This document shows, one piece after another, positions 34,850-44,513 of a stretch of 64,000 nt of DNA. The stretch's first letter is position 1. Each line of letters starts with the position of its first letter. The DNA comes from Podarcis raffonei (Eukaryota; Chordata; Lepidosauria; Squamata; Lacertidae): contig NC_070614.1 in assembly GCF_027172205.1 (NCBI RefSeq), positions 49,292,001 to 49,356,000 of the forward strand, in the 5' to 3' direction. A model generated the notes under the pieces. It was not told the DNA's origin and did no database searches. It saw only the letters and a program-made list of their open reading frames with translations. The translations under genes were made by a program, and so were the position numbers.

Positions 34850-35850
34850 GTCCCAAGTCAGAAACCAAGTTGCTGGATGGAAACTGGGTGAGGGGAGAGA
34901 AAGGAGGCCAGTCGAGAAAAGGAAAATTACAGCTGGCTGGGAGGCAGAAAGTAGGCGACGAAGAGGAAAAGAAGGGGACGAGGAGGAGAAAGCAGGGATC
35001 AGGTGGAAAGGAGGGAAACGGGCGATCCTGGTGCGCAATCCTGGTGCGCAAAGCGACCCGGGGAAAGGAGGTCGTGGGGAAAGAAAGAAAGGAATGAATG
35101 AGAGTTGGAGAAGAAAAGCAGAAAGAGGGCAGGAGGTGGACGCAGAGCGGAGGCTCCTCGAGGACTTCAAAGCACCTTCTCCATCATTGTCTCCTCCTTT
35201 CTTTCTTTCCCTTCTTTCCTTCTCTCCTCGCGCGTCTCTCCTTTCTCTTTCCCCGCCTCCCAGTTTGGGCGAAGGGATTACTTCTTCCCGCTCCCATCTG
35301 TTGGAGAGCGAGCGGCGCCCTCGCCTCCTCCTCCCTCTCCCATTTTGTCCTCTTCCCTTCTTTCTCCCTGCAAAAGTCTCGCCTCCCGCCCCCTCTCCGG
35401 CTCCGGTATGCCGGATGTGCCACTTCTTCTCCTTTCAGCTTTTGCCACTCTTTCTTTCTTTCTTTCTCTTTCTCTCTTTCCTCTCCTCCCTCCCGCGGCT
35501 GCCGGGAGAATCTCCTCCTTCCTTTCTCTCGCCCGTCCTTTCCTTTCTCTTCTTTCTTTTCTGCTCTCCTCCTTTTCCAATCGGCTCCTTCCTCCTTTTC
35601 TTTGCCACCAAAACGTGCAGAGCGAGAGAGAGAGACCTTTAGAAAAAGGCAGAGAAAGGAGGGGGGGAAAGGGCGAAGGAGGAAGGAAAAAAAAGGCAGG
35701 CAGCTGGATTTGGCTCCCAGCCAAGCTCCCTCCCCTCCCCGGGCTCACACTCGCGTCTATTCCTTCTCCAGACCCCACCCTCTCTCCTGCCTCCCGGGTC
35801 CTAGAGGCTCCAGTCTCCCCGGGGGGGGGGGGGAAAGGAAGATGAAGATC
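34850..35850. promoter_or_regulatory. CpG-bearing purine/pyrimidine-skewed block, possible EFS promoter
   Basis: The plus strand is purine-rich at about 34.85-35.15 kb, pyrimidine-rich (CTTT/TTCC runs) at 35.17-35.60, purine-rich again at 35.62-35.70 and C-rich to 35.83. CpGs (CGCG, GCGGCG, GAGCGAG) are scattered through it, unusual against the CpG-poor surroundings. It lies upstream of the candidate EFS first exon. Long open frames on both strands are compositional. Confidence 0.35.
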
Positions 35851-35869
35851 TTGCAGAATCTTAAGGACT

Positions 35870-37033
35870 AGCGGCACGGTTGGAAGAAGACCGCAGCTCC
35901 AAACATTGGCCCTCTACCAGGGGGCACTGTCATACAGTGGTTCCGCTCCTTCCTCCTGGGCCGTGTTCAGAAAATGGTGGGGGGGGGATGAGTGTTCAGA
36001 CCCCTGGGCTCTCACTTGTGGGGTGCCTCAGGGTTCCATCCTCTCCCCCATGCTTTTTAACATCTATATGAAGCCGCTGGGAGAGATCATCAGGGGGTTT
36101 GGGCTGGGTGTTCATCAGTATGCAGATGACACCCAGGTCGACCTCTCCTTTAAATCAGAACCAGTGAAGGCGGTGAAGGTCCTGTGTGAGTGCCTGGAGG
36201 CTGTTGGAGGATGGATGGTGGCTAATGGATTGAGGTTGAATCCTGACAAGACAGAAGTACTGTTTTTGGGGGACAGGGGTCGAGCAGGTGTGGGGGACTC
36301 CCTGGTCCTGAATGGGGTAACTGTGCCCCTGAAGGACCCGGTGCGCAGCCTGGGAGTCATTTTGGACTCACAGCTGTTCATGGAGGTGCAGGTAATTCTG
36401 TATCCAGGGCAGCTGTTTACCAGCTCCATCTGGTACGCAGGCTGAGACTGTCTCACCAGAGTGGTGCATGCTCTAGTTATCTCCCGCTTGGACTACTGCA
36501 ATGCGCTCTACGTGGGGCTGCCTTTGAAGGTGACCTGGAAACTACAACTAATCCAGAATGCGGCAGCTAGACTGGTGACTGGGGGCGGCCGCCGAGACCA
36601 CATAACACCGGTCTTGAAAGACCTACATTGGCTCCCAGTACGTTTCCGAGCACAATTCAAAGTGTTGGTGCTGACCTTCAAAGCCCTAAACGGCCTCGGC
36701 CCAGTATACCTGAAGGAGCGTCTCCACCCCCATCGTTTTGCCTGGACACTGAGGTCCAGCTCCGAGGGCCTTCTGGCGGTTCCCTCATTGCGAGAAGCAA
36801 AGCTACAGGGAACCAAGCAGAGGGCCTTCTTGGTAGTGGCACCTGCCCTGTGGAAATCCCTCCCATCAGACGTCAAAGCGATAAATAACTACCTGACATT
36901 CAGAAGACATCTTAAGGCAGCCCTGTTCAGGGAAGTTTTTAATGTATGACATATTAGTGTATTTTTGGTCTTTGTGGAAGCTGCCCAGAGTGGCTGGGGA
37001 AACCCAGCCAGATGGGCAGGGTAAAAATAATAA

Positions 37034-37073
<40 letters not shown>
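35870..37073 (+). mobile_element. L2/CR1-like LINE with reverse-transcriptase domain
   Basis: Longest LINE in the window. The first frame encodes GVPQGSILSPMLFNIYM and the catalytic YADD box (HQYADDTQVDL). After a frame change near 36.44 kb it continues [16 protein letters not shown] to [16 protein letters not shown]. 3' end GCTGGGGAAACCCAGCCAG then (ATT)n. 5'-truncated. Confidence 0.88.
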
Positions 37074-37074
<1 letters not shown>

Positions 37075-37867
37075 AGCAAACACACCTGCCCAAATAATCC
37101 TGGGAACTGTAGTTTTCCTCTTGTAGAGCTACATTCCCCCCCCCCCAGAAGGAGGGAGAAAAGAAAGAATCCTATGGAATCTTGAGGACTACAGCAGCAC
37201 ATTTGGCAAAAGCTGACCCAAAGCATCGGCTGTTTACGCACTATGTCTTTAAAGCATACCCCCTCCCTCCGAAAGGTTCATGAGAACTGTAGTTCGCCCC
37301 TCATCGAGCTACAGTTCCCTGTCTGCTACCCAGTGATACTGAAGAAAAATTTAAAAGCTGGTGTGGAAGGCTTTTGTACAATCCTGGTCCTTTGCACCAG
37401 GCATCAAAATGGCTGCATGCACCATACATTTTTAACACACACACACACACATCCTGGGAACTGAAGCATCACAGACCTACAGCTTATTATTATATCACAA
37501 CTGGAGAGAGAACTGTTGGAATGGAATGTAAAAGTGCTGTCTGAAATGTATAAAATATGATTGGAATGGGAGACAAAAGATGAGCAAGTAAAATCCTCAA
37601 GGATACATTGGGCAATAGATATTTGGCATAACAGAGGCATGGGAACGTGGGAACGATGGTGGAATAGGGATATAAAATTTACAGCATCTTATGGTCTAAG
37701 AGAAAATTATATGAAAATGATAAATTGATGGTATCTAACACCGAGTAAATTGGCAAAAATGTATAAATCGAAATCAAATAAGTGTTGGAAATGTAAAGAG
37801 AAAGAAGGTTCTTTTTATCGTATGTGGCGTCTTGTGGTAAGGTTAAAGCTTACTGGGAAATGATATA

Positions 37868-38084
37868 CAGTAGTACCTCGGTTTACGAACTTAATCCGTT
37901 CTGGAAGTCCGTTCTTAAACCGAGGCACACTTTCCCTAATGAGGCCTCCCGCCACCGGTGCCCTTCCTCCGTTCAGATTCCATTCCTAGATCGAGGTAAA
38001 GTTCTCAAACCGGGACACTATTTCCAGTTTTGCGGAGTTAGTAAACCGAATTGTTCTTAAAGTGGACTGTTCTTAAACTGAGGT
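37868..38084. mobile_element. Tigger-like MITE type 3
   Basis: Begins TACAGTAGTACCTCGGTTTA and ends in AACTGAGGTA, where a Sauria SINE abuts. It splits an L1 fragment. Confidence 0.75.
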
Positions 38085-38453
38085 AAGGTAAAGGTAAAGG
38101 TACCCCTGCCCATATGGGCCAGTCGTGACCGACTCTAGGGTTGCGCGCTCATCTCGCTCTATAGGCCATGAGCCGGTGCCGTCCGAGGACACTTCCGGGT
38201 CACGTGGCCAGCGTGACGAAGCTGCAGCTGGCGAGCCAGCACCAGCGCCGCACACGGAAACGCCGTTTACCTTCCCGCTATAAAGCAGTCCCTATTTATC
38301 TACTTGCACTTAAGGGTGCTTTCGAACTGCTAGGTGGGCAGGAGCTGGGACCGAAAGACGGGAGCTCACCCCGCTGCGGGGATTCGAACCGCCGACCATA
38401 CGATCAGCAAGTCCTAGGCACTGAGGTTTTACCCACAGCGCCACCTGCGTCCC
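38085..38453 (-). repeat. Sauria-type SINE inside a Tigger MITE inside L1
   Basis: Inverted, more diverged copy lying at the end of the MITE that begins at 37868. L1 sequence resumes on the far side. Confidence 0.8.
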
Positions 38454-39189
38454 CTTCAATAATGAATTGAAAAGGATGTTTAAAATAATGTTTGTAAAAC
38501 AAAACAAAAAACCCAGAAGCTTTTCTTTTGGGAATTATAGGGACAGAACTACCGAAACTGTAGAGAAACTTATTCATGTACTCGACTACAGCGGTAAGAA
38601 TGCTACTCACCCCAAAATGGAAAGAAGCAAAAGTCCCAGCAAAGGAAGAATGGAAAGCTGCGAAGCTATATGCACTTCCCCTGTCCCCCGCCCGCCCCCG
38701 CCCCCCCGTTCCTCCGCCAGTGAGAATGCATACAAAAACTTATGGAATATGCAGAAATGGCGAAACTTACCGGAAGAATAAGAAATCAAGATAACAAACT
38801 TTTTATAAAAGAATGGAAACGGTTTATTGAATATTTACAGATAAATTGTAAACAGATAAAAACATTGGCAGGACTATTGAAATAACCTGCAGTTTGATAA
38901 GAATATATATTTAAAGTAGATGATCAAGTTCAGTTCATTTGGATATGCAGAAGGTATTAAAAATAAATTTTAAGTAAGCACAGAATGAGGGGGAAGGAAG
39001 TCAAGTTATGAAATGTTAAAATGATTGAAAATTTTAATAAATGTATAAATTTATAAACCTGAAAAGTATAAATAATTTTTTATATTAAAAAAGTCTCTCT
39101 CATAACTCTGCAACGGTTTGACATTTCGCCCAAAGGCGCATTCTTCCATTGTCTCACAAGAAAGATGGATGACAATAACAGCATTTATA

Positions 39190-39390
39190 TTCCATCTTTT
39201 TCCTCTAAGGAATTCATGGCGACTTACATGGTTCTTCCTCTTCTCGTTTTAATCTCCACAACACCCCTGTGAGGTAGGTCAGGCTGAGAGGCAGTTACCT
39301 AGTGAGCTTCATGGCTGAGTGGGGATTTGAACTCTAGTCTCCCAAGTCTTATTCCAGCACTCTAACCACTACACCACCGCTGCCTCACAG
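39190..39390 (-). repeat. tRNA-derived SINE (MIR/CORE-like)
   Basis: Reverse strand: GTGGTGTAGTGGTTAGAGTG and GAGTTCAAATCCCCACTC, then CCTGACCTACCTCACAGGGG. The same type at 54.84-55.10 kb. Confidence 0.6.
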
Positions 39391-39418
39391 TTCCTAGTTC
39401 CACTAACAAACTGCAGGA

Positions 39419-39422
<4 letters not shown>

Positions 39423-39474
<52 letters not shown>
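39423..39474. repeat. (CT)n microsatellite
   Basis: About 26 uninterrupted CT units. Confidence 0.95.
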
Positions 39475-39479
<5 letters not shown>

Positions 39480-39646
39480 TTAAATGTATTTATCTATTTA
39501 CATTCGTATACTGCCCTTCATCCAGTTCGCAACATAAAAGTACAAGATAAAAACACCAAATAATAAATGTACAGTTGCACATGCAGACTTTCTGTTGCCT
39601 GAAGCAACGGGCCGAGATGGCACTTTCCGCATTCCAAGTACAAATA

Positions 39647-39888
39647 CAGTGGTACCTCGGGTTAAGTACTTAATTCATTCTGGAGGGCCGTTCTTAACCT
39701 GAAACTGTTCTTAACCTGAAGCACCACTTTAGCTAATGGGGTCTCCTGCTGCTGCCACGCCGCCGGAGCACAATTTCTGTTCGCATCCTGAAGCAAAGTT
39801 CTTAACCTGAAGCACTATTTCTGGGTTAGCGGAGTCTGTAACCTGAAACGTATGTAACCTGAAACGTACGTAACCCAAGGTACCACTG
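39647..39888. mobile_element. Tigger-like MITE type 1
   Basis: TA-flanked, ends CAGTGGTACC and GGTACCACTG. A short internal unit (ACCTGAAACGTA) is repeated near the right end. Confidence 0.85.
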
Positions 39889-39959
39889 TATCTGTGATCA
39901 GCAGGAGGCTAGTCTAGGGAGGGCAGGGCAGGCCATGTCCACCACTCCTCAGAATCTGC

Positions 39960-40140
39960 CGCCTGAGGCAGCCCATTCACTCCATACACAGTTGCCTTCT
40001 TGTGAGTCAACCCATTTGTCCATTTAGCCCAGTATTGCCTACGCTTTCCAAGGATCCAGGCCCCTGCCTTGAGATCCCAGGGACTGAACCTGGGACCTTC
40101 TGCCTGCAGAGCAGATGCCGCGCCCCTGAGCTACGGCCCG
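39960..40140 (-). repeat. tRNA-derived SINE (second family), inverted
   Basis: Reverse strand: GTAGCTCAGGGGCGCGGC, CTGCTCTGCAGGCAGAAGGT, GGTTCAGTCCC. Nearly full length. Confidence 0.65.
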
Positions 40141-41138
40141 TTCCCCACCCGACCCTCTTGCCAAACAGCAGGGCCGGCCCTGTTTCACAGACTGAAGCCC
40201 ACAATGTGAACTGTTATCCTCGACTGGCACACGCAAACACGTGAGTGCATGCACACCGACGGGAGGGGGTGGGTGCCAGAATGGTAAACAGTGAGTTGAA
40301 AAGAGACTAGATTTGCATGAGATCCAGTCTGGGGACATTTCTCTACAGAGCTACAATGCCTGTGAGATAAACACACAATGATCACTCACTTTCAAGGGCA
40401 GCTGGGCATTCTTGGCTATGCTTGAGACCCTTGCTCTTGCTCAACATGGCCTCTGTGCTTATCTGGTTTAGATTTGAGCTCCCAACAATCCTTTTTATTA
40501 CCAACCTTTCCCAAGTCCACATCTGTCTTGGAATCACTTTTAGATGTTGATATCGCTTTGTGTGTCGGCTGCTGTGGACTCCTTTGAAAGGAAGAGCAGG
40601 ATATAAATTTAACAAATAATAATGGAATAGTAATGGCAGTGGGTTGCCTCAAAGGTACCAAAGATGATTATAAGTGTTGTTTGTTTGTTTGTTGATAAAC
40701 TGCATTTTTAGTTACAGGTAGGTAGCCGTGTTGGTCTGCTGTAGTAAAAAAAAAATTTAAAAATTCCTTCCAATAGCACCTTAGAGACCAACTAAGTTTG
40801 TTATTGGTATGCATGCACACTTCTTCAGATACACTGAAACAGAAGTCACCAGACCCTTATATATAGTGAGAAGTTGGGGAGGGGTATTACTCAGAAGGGT
40901 GGTGGGAATGGGTGATTAGAATAGAGACATTGGATTCTTATCTCATTATACATGATAAGCTATTTTTAGCCATCTCACCCTTTGCTTTTTCCTGTAAGAC
41001 CAATTGCAGCCCTTAACAGTCGTCAACAGGTTTACCACACCTATCAGCCAATCACCCATTCCCACCACCCTTCTGAGTAATACCCCTCCCCAACTTCTCA
41101 CTATATATAAGGGTCTCGTGACTTCTGTTTCAGTGTAT

Positions 41139-41172
41139 CTGAAGAAGTGTGCATGCACACGAAAACTCATAC
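41139..41172 (+). ncRNA. Hammerhead-ribozyme-like motif
   Basis: Core order CUGANGA - stem II - GAAA is present: CTGAAGA, stem GTGTGC/GCACAC with AT loop, CGAAA. Flanking stems I and III were not verified by folding. Activity not claimed. Confidence 0.45.
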
Positions 41173-41208
41173 CGATAACAAACTTAGTTGGTCTCTAAGG
41201 TGCTACTT

Positions 41209-41565
41209 GGGACGCGGGTGGCGCTGTGGGTTAAACCACAGAGCCTAGGACTTGCCGATCAGAAGGTCGGCGGTTCGAATCCCCGCCACGGGGTGAGCTC
41301 CCGTTGCTCAGTCCCTGCTCCTGCCAACCTAGCAGTTCGAAAGCACCTCAAAGTGCAAGTAGATAAACAGGTACCGCTCCGGCAGGAAGGTGAATGGCGT
41401 TTCTGTGCACAGCTCTGGTTCGCCAGAAGCGGCTTAGTCCTGCTGGCCACATGACCCGGAAGCTGTACGCCGGCTCCCACAGCCAATAAAGCGAGATGAG
41501 CGCTGCAACCCCAGAGTCGGCCACGACTGGACCTAATAGTCAGGGTCCCTTTACCCTTACCTTTT
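41209..41565 (+). repeat. Sauria-type SINE inside a Penelope-like fossil
   Basis: Plus orientation. Flanked by copies of AAGGTGCTA(C)TT at about 41198 and 41566, which belong to the host element. Confidence 0.88.
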
Positions 41566-41759
41566 AAGGTGCTATTGGAAGGAATTGGTTTTTTTTGTTT
41601 TGACTTCATTTTTAGGCCATTTTTTTTACTCCCAAGAGCTCAAAAATATATTCAATATATTGATACAAGTCACAAATCATGGGCAGGCATCCCCCCAACC
41701 ACAGCAGTGAGATCCCACAGAATCCGGAAGTATCTAGCAGAGAACTCCCATTCCTGATC

Positions 41760-42750
41760 TTCCAGGCTTACCTGAACTCTCCTGTTCTGTCACAAACCCA
41801 CCCCCTGGATTCTGATTCTGGCAGACAGGCAGGCAATGTGGTCAGAGTGATGGACATTTATAAAAATACAAATAGCAGAAAAGACATGTAGAGAGACAGA
41901 GTCTTCTTTTGTCCTTATGGTCGCTGTTTTCTTTCTCCAGGATTCCTTTCGCTCTGATGTGTCATGGGGGTGTTTCTGGATGGGGCACGTGGGGCAGAGC
42001 CCCCTTCACCCCACACTTGCCAGAGGTTTTTCTCCTGTCTCCCAGGGACACCCGTGTCACTTTGTTTCGGAAGGAAATCCCAGCCGGCTTTCCATGGCTA
42101 CTGCAGGAGATTTGCATCTCACTCCGCGGTTTAGACGGGCAGGAAAATACCTGCAATAATACGCTGGGTAACCATGGCAAAGTAAACAGAGTGGGAATCC
42201 CAAGAACGAAAATGCTATGGATGTGAATTATGGGGCACTGGGGGGTAGTGAGCTCTCCTTTTCCCTGGGCCCAAGCAGGCTCTGATTCCACCTTCAAAAA
42301 TCTCAATCCTGGAAAGTTCCATCCAAGAATTTGTACAGTAGCCAACACAGGCAAGGCTTCTTTGAGCATGTGCAGAGTGCTACCACCCCTATCACTGTGT
42401 AGCTACAACTCACACACAAAGGAAGGAAGTCCCAGGAAGGTTCTCACACCTTTTCTTGCCTGGAAAATGTTGGCACTAATACGGAGGAGTTTGGTGTCTG
42501 TAATATCCAACTCACCATCTCTCTCATTGAAGCCAGATAAGCCACACAGACCTTGGGGGGTAGCATCGCCCAGTGGTTAGAGAGCAGGACACCATCTCCC
42601 GCCACCCTTGCTGGACTTCTGACCCTGGATCTTGTGTGCAGCAGGAGGAAATGCAACAGGTGGTGCGTTCTCTTTCCTGTGTACCGTCTTGCGTCACCTG
42701 TGATATTTCTGTCTGTTCGACAGCTGCTCCCTGCACCAGATTCTTGCCCC
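41760..42750 (+). repeat. Old diverged duplicate of the cytokine flank
   Basis: In order, pieces of this stretch resemble arm A 49.46-49.70 kb (TGGTTCTGGCAGA, GTGTGGTCA, GGATTCC words), the octamer block at 51.56 kb, then 54.5-54.75 kb (GAGCATGTGCAG) and 55.1-55.3 kb (CAACAGGTG, GATATTTCTG). Similarity is patchy, much lower than between the arms. Confidence 0.5.
41985..42220 (+). repeat. Octamer/RFX-like block, copy 1
   Basis: Shared words with copies 2 and 3: TCTCCCAGGGACAC, AAATCCCAGCC, GATTTGCATCTC (octamer), GCAGGAAAATACCTGC (short palindrome) and GGGTAACCATGGCAAAG (RFX/X-box-like). No coding frame. It lies between EFS and IL25 copy A. Confidence 0.7.
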
Positions 42751-43236
42751 AAACAAAGCTGAGTGACATTGAAACGTGGCAAATTCATGGCACAAGCTGG
42801 TTCTCTGTGCTCTTGGGTGGTGGCCAGTATGATGACATCACGCGGCAGGCACCCTGACATCATCGTTGCAGGTAGCAGTGTGGATCCATTAAGCCTTAAG
42901 TATATTCCCAAAGGAAAAGTAGCGTAACAGCTTCATTCAGGAATCATGCACAAAATCTAAGGCGGGAGCAGTTAGCACACTTTGGGAAGAGATGAAAGCG
43001 GAGGGAGAGGAAAATATATTCCTCGGGATAAGTCTGGGATTCTCACGAAAAGGGAGAGACAGCAGCAGAGGGGTGGGGGCCATGGACGTATCAGCCGCAG
43101 GGAATCACAGAATCGTAGAAGGGCTGAGTTGGAAGGGACCCAGTGGATCATCTAGCCCAACCGCCCGTAAAGAAAGAAGGAGTCCTGTTTTCTCTCGATT
43201 AAAAAGGCAAGACACATTCTGCTGTTGTTAGAATGT

Positions 43237-43242
43237 TTTATT
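43237..43242 (-). terminator. IL25 copy A distal polyadenylation signal
   Basis: AATAAA on the minus strand about 1 kb past the stop. Copy B has it at the equivalent place (62845-62850), only about 0.5 kb past its stop because of a roughly 530 bp length difference between the arms. Confidence 0.5.
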
Positions 43243-43510
43243 AATTTTTTTTTTAAAATAAGGCAAGATGGCCAGCGGATTTTAGTGCAAGTGTACAAAT
43301 ATTTGAGAAATGATCCTGGCCTATAAATGTGGGCATTGCTAGCTATGGGGATGAGCAGAGGGTCACACACACAAGCCAGGATAGGGGATGGCAAGGCTAA
43401 TCAGGGGATATTCTTCTGTAACAAGTTGCTCCTGCAACAATTCATGCGTGAACATTTCCCCCGTTGCGATTTTGTTTGCCTCTCGCTACCTTTATTCTCT
43501 AATGTCACTT

Positions 43511-44039
43511 AGAGTTGCCAACTTTTTCTGTGGACCCTGCTCCTATGTCTTTAGAAGTATCTGGCCAGATGTAGCGATATTTAGTGGGTGGCCAACTTTT
43601 TTCCCTTGCGAATGCTCCTCTACGTCGAACAGAAAATTCGCAGCTAAGCACACGTTAGAAGGCAGAGGAGCGTTTGCAGGAGAAAAAGTTGACTCCTGAC
43701 TTTTGGCAGAGTGGGCAAACTACAGTAAGAGAGAGAGAAGGATTTACTTAATCCGGGTTGATCTGCAATAGAATCCGATATCCCCCAATTGATAGATCTG
43801 AATGTGTTAGAACAAGCCCTTTCTCTTTCTCCCTGCATGGTCTACACTACAAAGCCAGCCCATCTCTAGGATATGCTGTCCTGACAGCCCCCCCCAAGGG
43901 CCCAGAGGGGGCCGGGATTCTGCAACAGCACCAGAAACGCCATCCCCGATCCCTGTTCCTTATTGATGCTGTTCCAGCTGGTCCTCAGCGACGTTTGGGG
44001 GAAGCCAAAGATTTGAATCCGAGTTCAACCGGTCAGTTG
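43511..44039. other. Block present only in arm A, downstream of IL25
   Basis: About 530 bp between the two polyA signals of copy A. Arm B goes straight from CTCTAATGTCAC to TTGAGGGAGC. Short similarity (TTAGAG/TTGAGG) at the edges fits a deletion in B. No gene or clear repeat recognised in it. Confidence 0.7.
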
Positions 44040-44245
44040 AGGGAGCTTTTTCCTTTTCACAGCAATTAATTCTGAAGTTAGAAATGAGCAAAGAGACAGT
44101 GAGGTTCTGGTGTACCCAGGTCCTGTGGGTGGACATGCGGGTGGCAGCCTGTGAGGGAAATGAACTCTGCACATGTTCAGAGGCTCCCTCCCTCTGAATC
44201 CCAGCCACGGTTTTGCTCTGGGGATCCCCTTCCCGCTTCGAAGCC

Positions 44246-44513
44246 TCACTGTGTGGCCACACAGGTGCAGGCCACCGGCAAAGGATATTTCTGCGGCTCA
44301 AGGTAGAAGGACTTGTCGACATTCGCACAAGGCTTCCGATAGTAGACAGTCGTGTCGGCAAAGATTGGGATGGACACCCCGTTTCCCTCCTTCTGGACGA
44401 AGGTCTTTTCGGTGGCATTTTCCACAGGCTGCCTCAAGGAGACGCAGGAATTTTGGCAGATACACTGGGCTTTCCAGAGGAGTCGAGGGTAGCGGGAGTC
44501 CTGGATGTCTTCC
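44246..44513 (-). CDS. IL25: IL25 copy A exon 3 and stop
   Basis: 268 nt, phase 2 in, stop at 44246-44248. It encodes the cystine-knot half: EDIQDSRYPRLLWKAQCIC, NSCVSLRQP, TVYYRKPC and ACTCVATQ. Confidence 0.92.

Larger units (their letters stand above)
37485..39090 (+). mobile_element. L1 LINE fragment interrupted by MITE and SINE
   Basis: Left part carries ORF2 words [12 protein letters not shown]; after the Tigger MITE (37868) and Sauria SINE (38085-38453) the L1 resumes with RLTGRIRNQDNKLFI-like text and an A/T-rich 3' end near 39.09 kb. Confidence 0.7.
40711..41600. mobile_element. Penelope-like element fossil with inverted terminal unit
   Basis: A unit of about 170 bp occurs twice in inverted orientation (40743-40915 and about 41048-41208, continuing at 41566). 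It carries GGTCTCTAAGGTGCTA, TTAGTTGGTCTCTAAGG and ACCCCTCCCCAACTTCTCAC. Near 41139-41172 the right unit has a hammerhead-like core: CTGAAGA, a self-complementary GTGTGCATGCACAC stem, then GAAA. Penelope-like elements are known to carry hammerhead motifs. Very short and broken, with no coding region; a Sauria SINE sits in its tail. Confidence 0.6.

Noticed and set aside
34497-35877. Open frames up to 374 codons
   Set aside because: Low-complexity Ser/Phe/Leu and Arg/Lys/Glu text produced by pyrimidine and purine runs; no recognisable protein.
42444-42911. 155-codon frame near the cytokine locus
   Set aside because: No signal peptide or cysteine pattern; lies in an old duplicated non-coding block with no conserved frame in the 55.1 kb relative.
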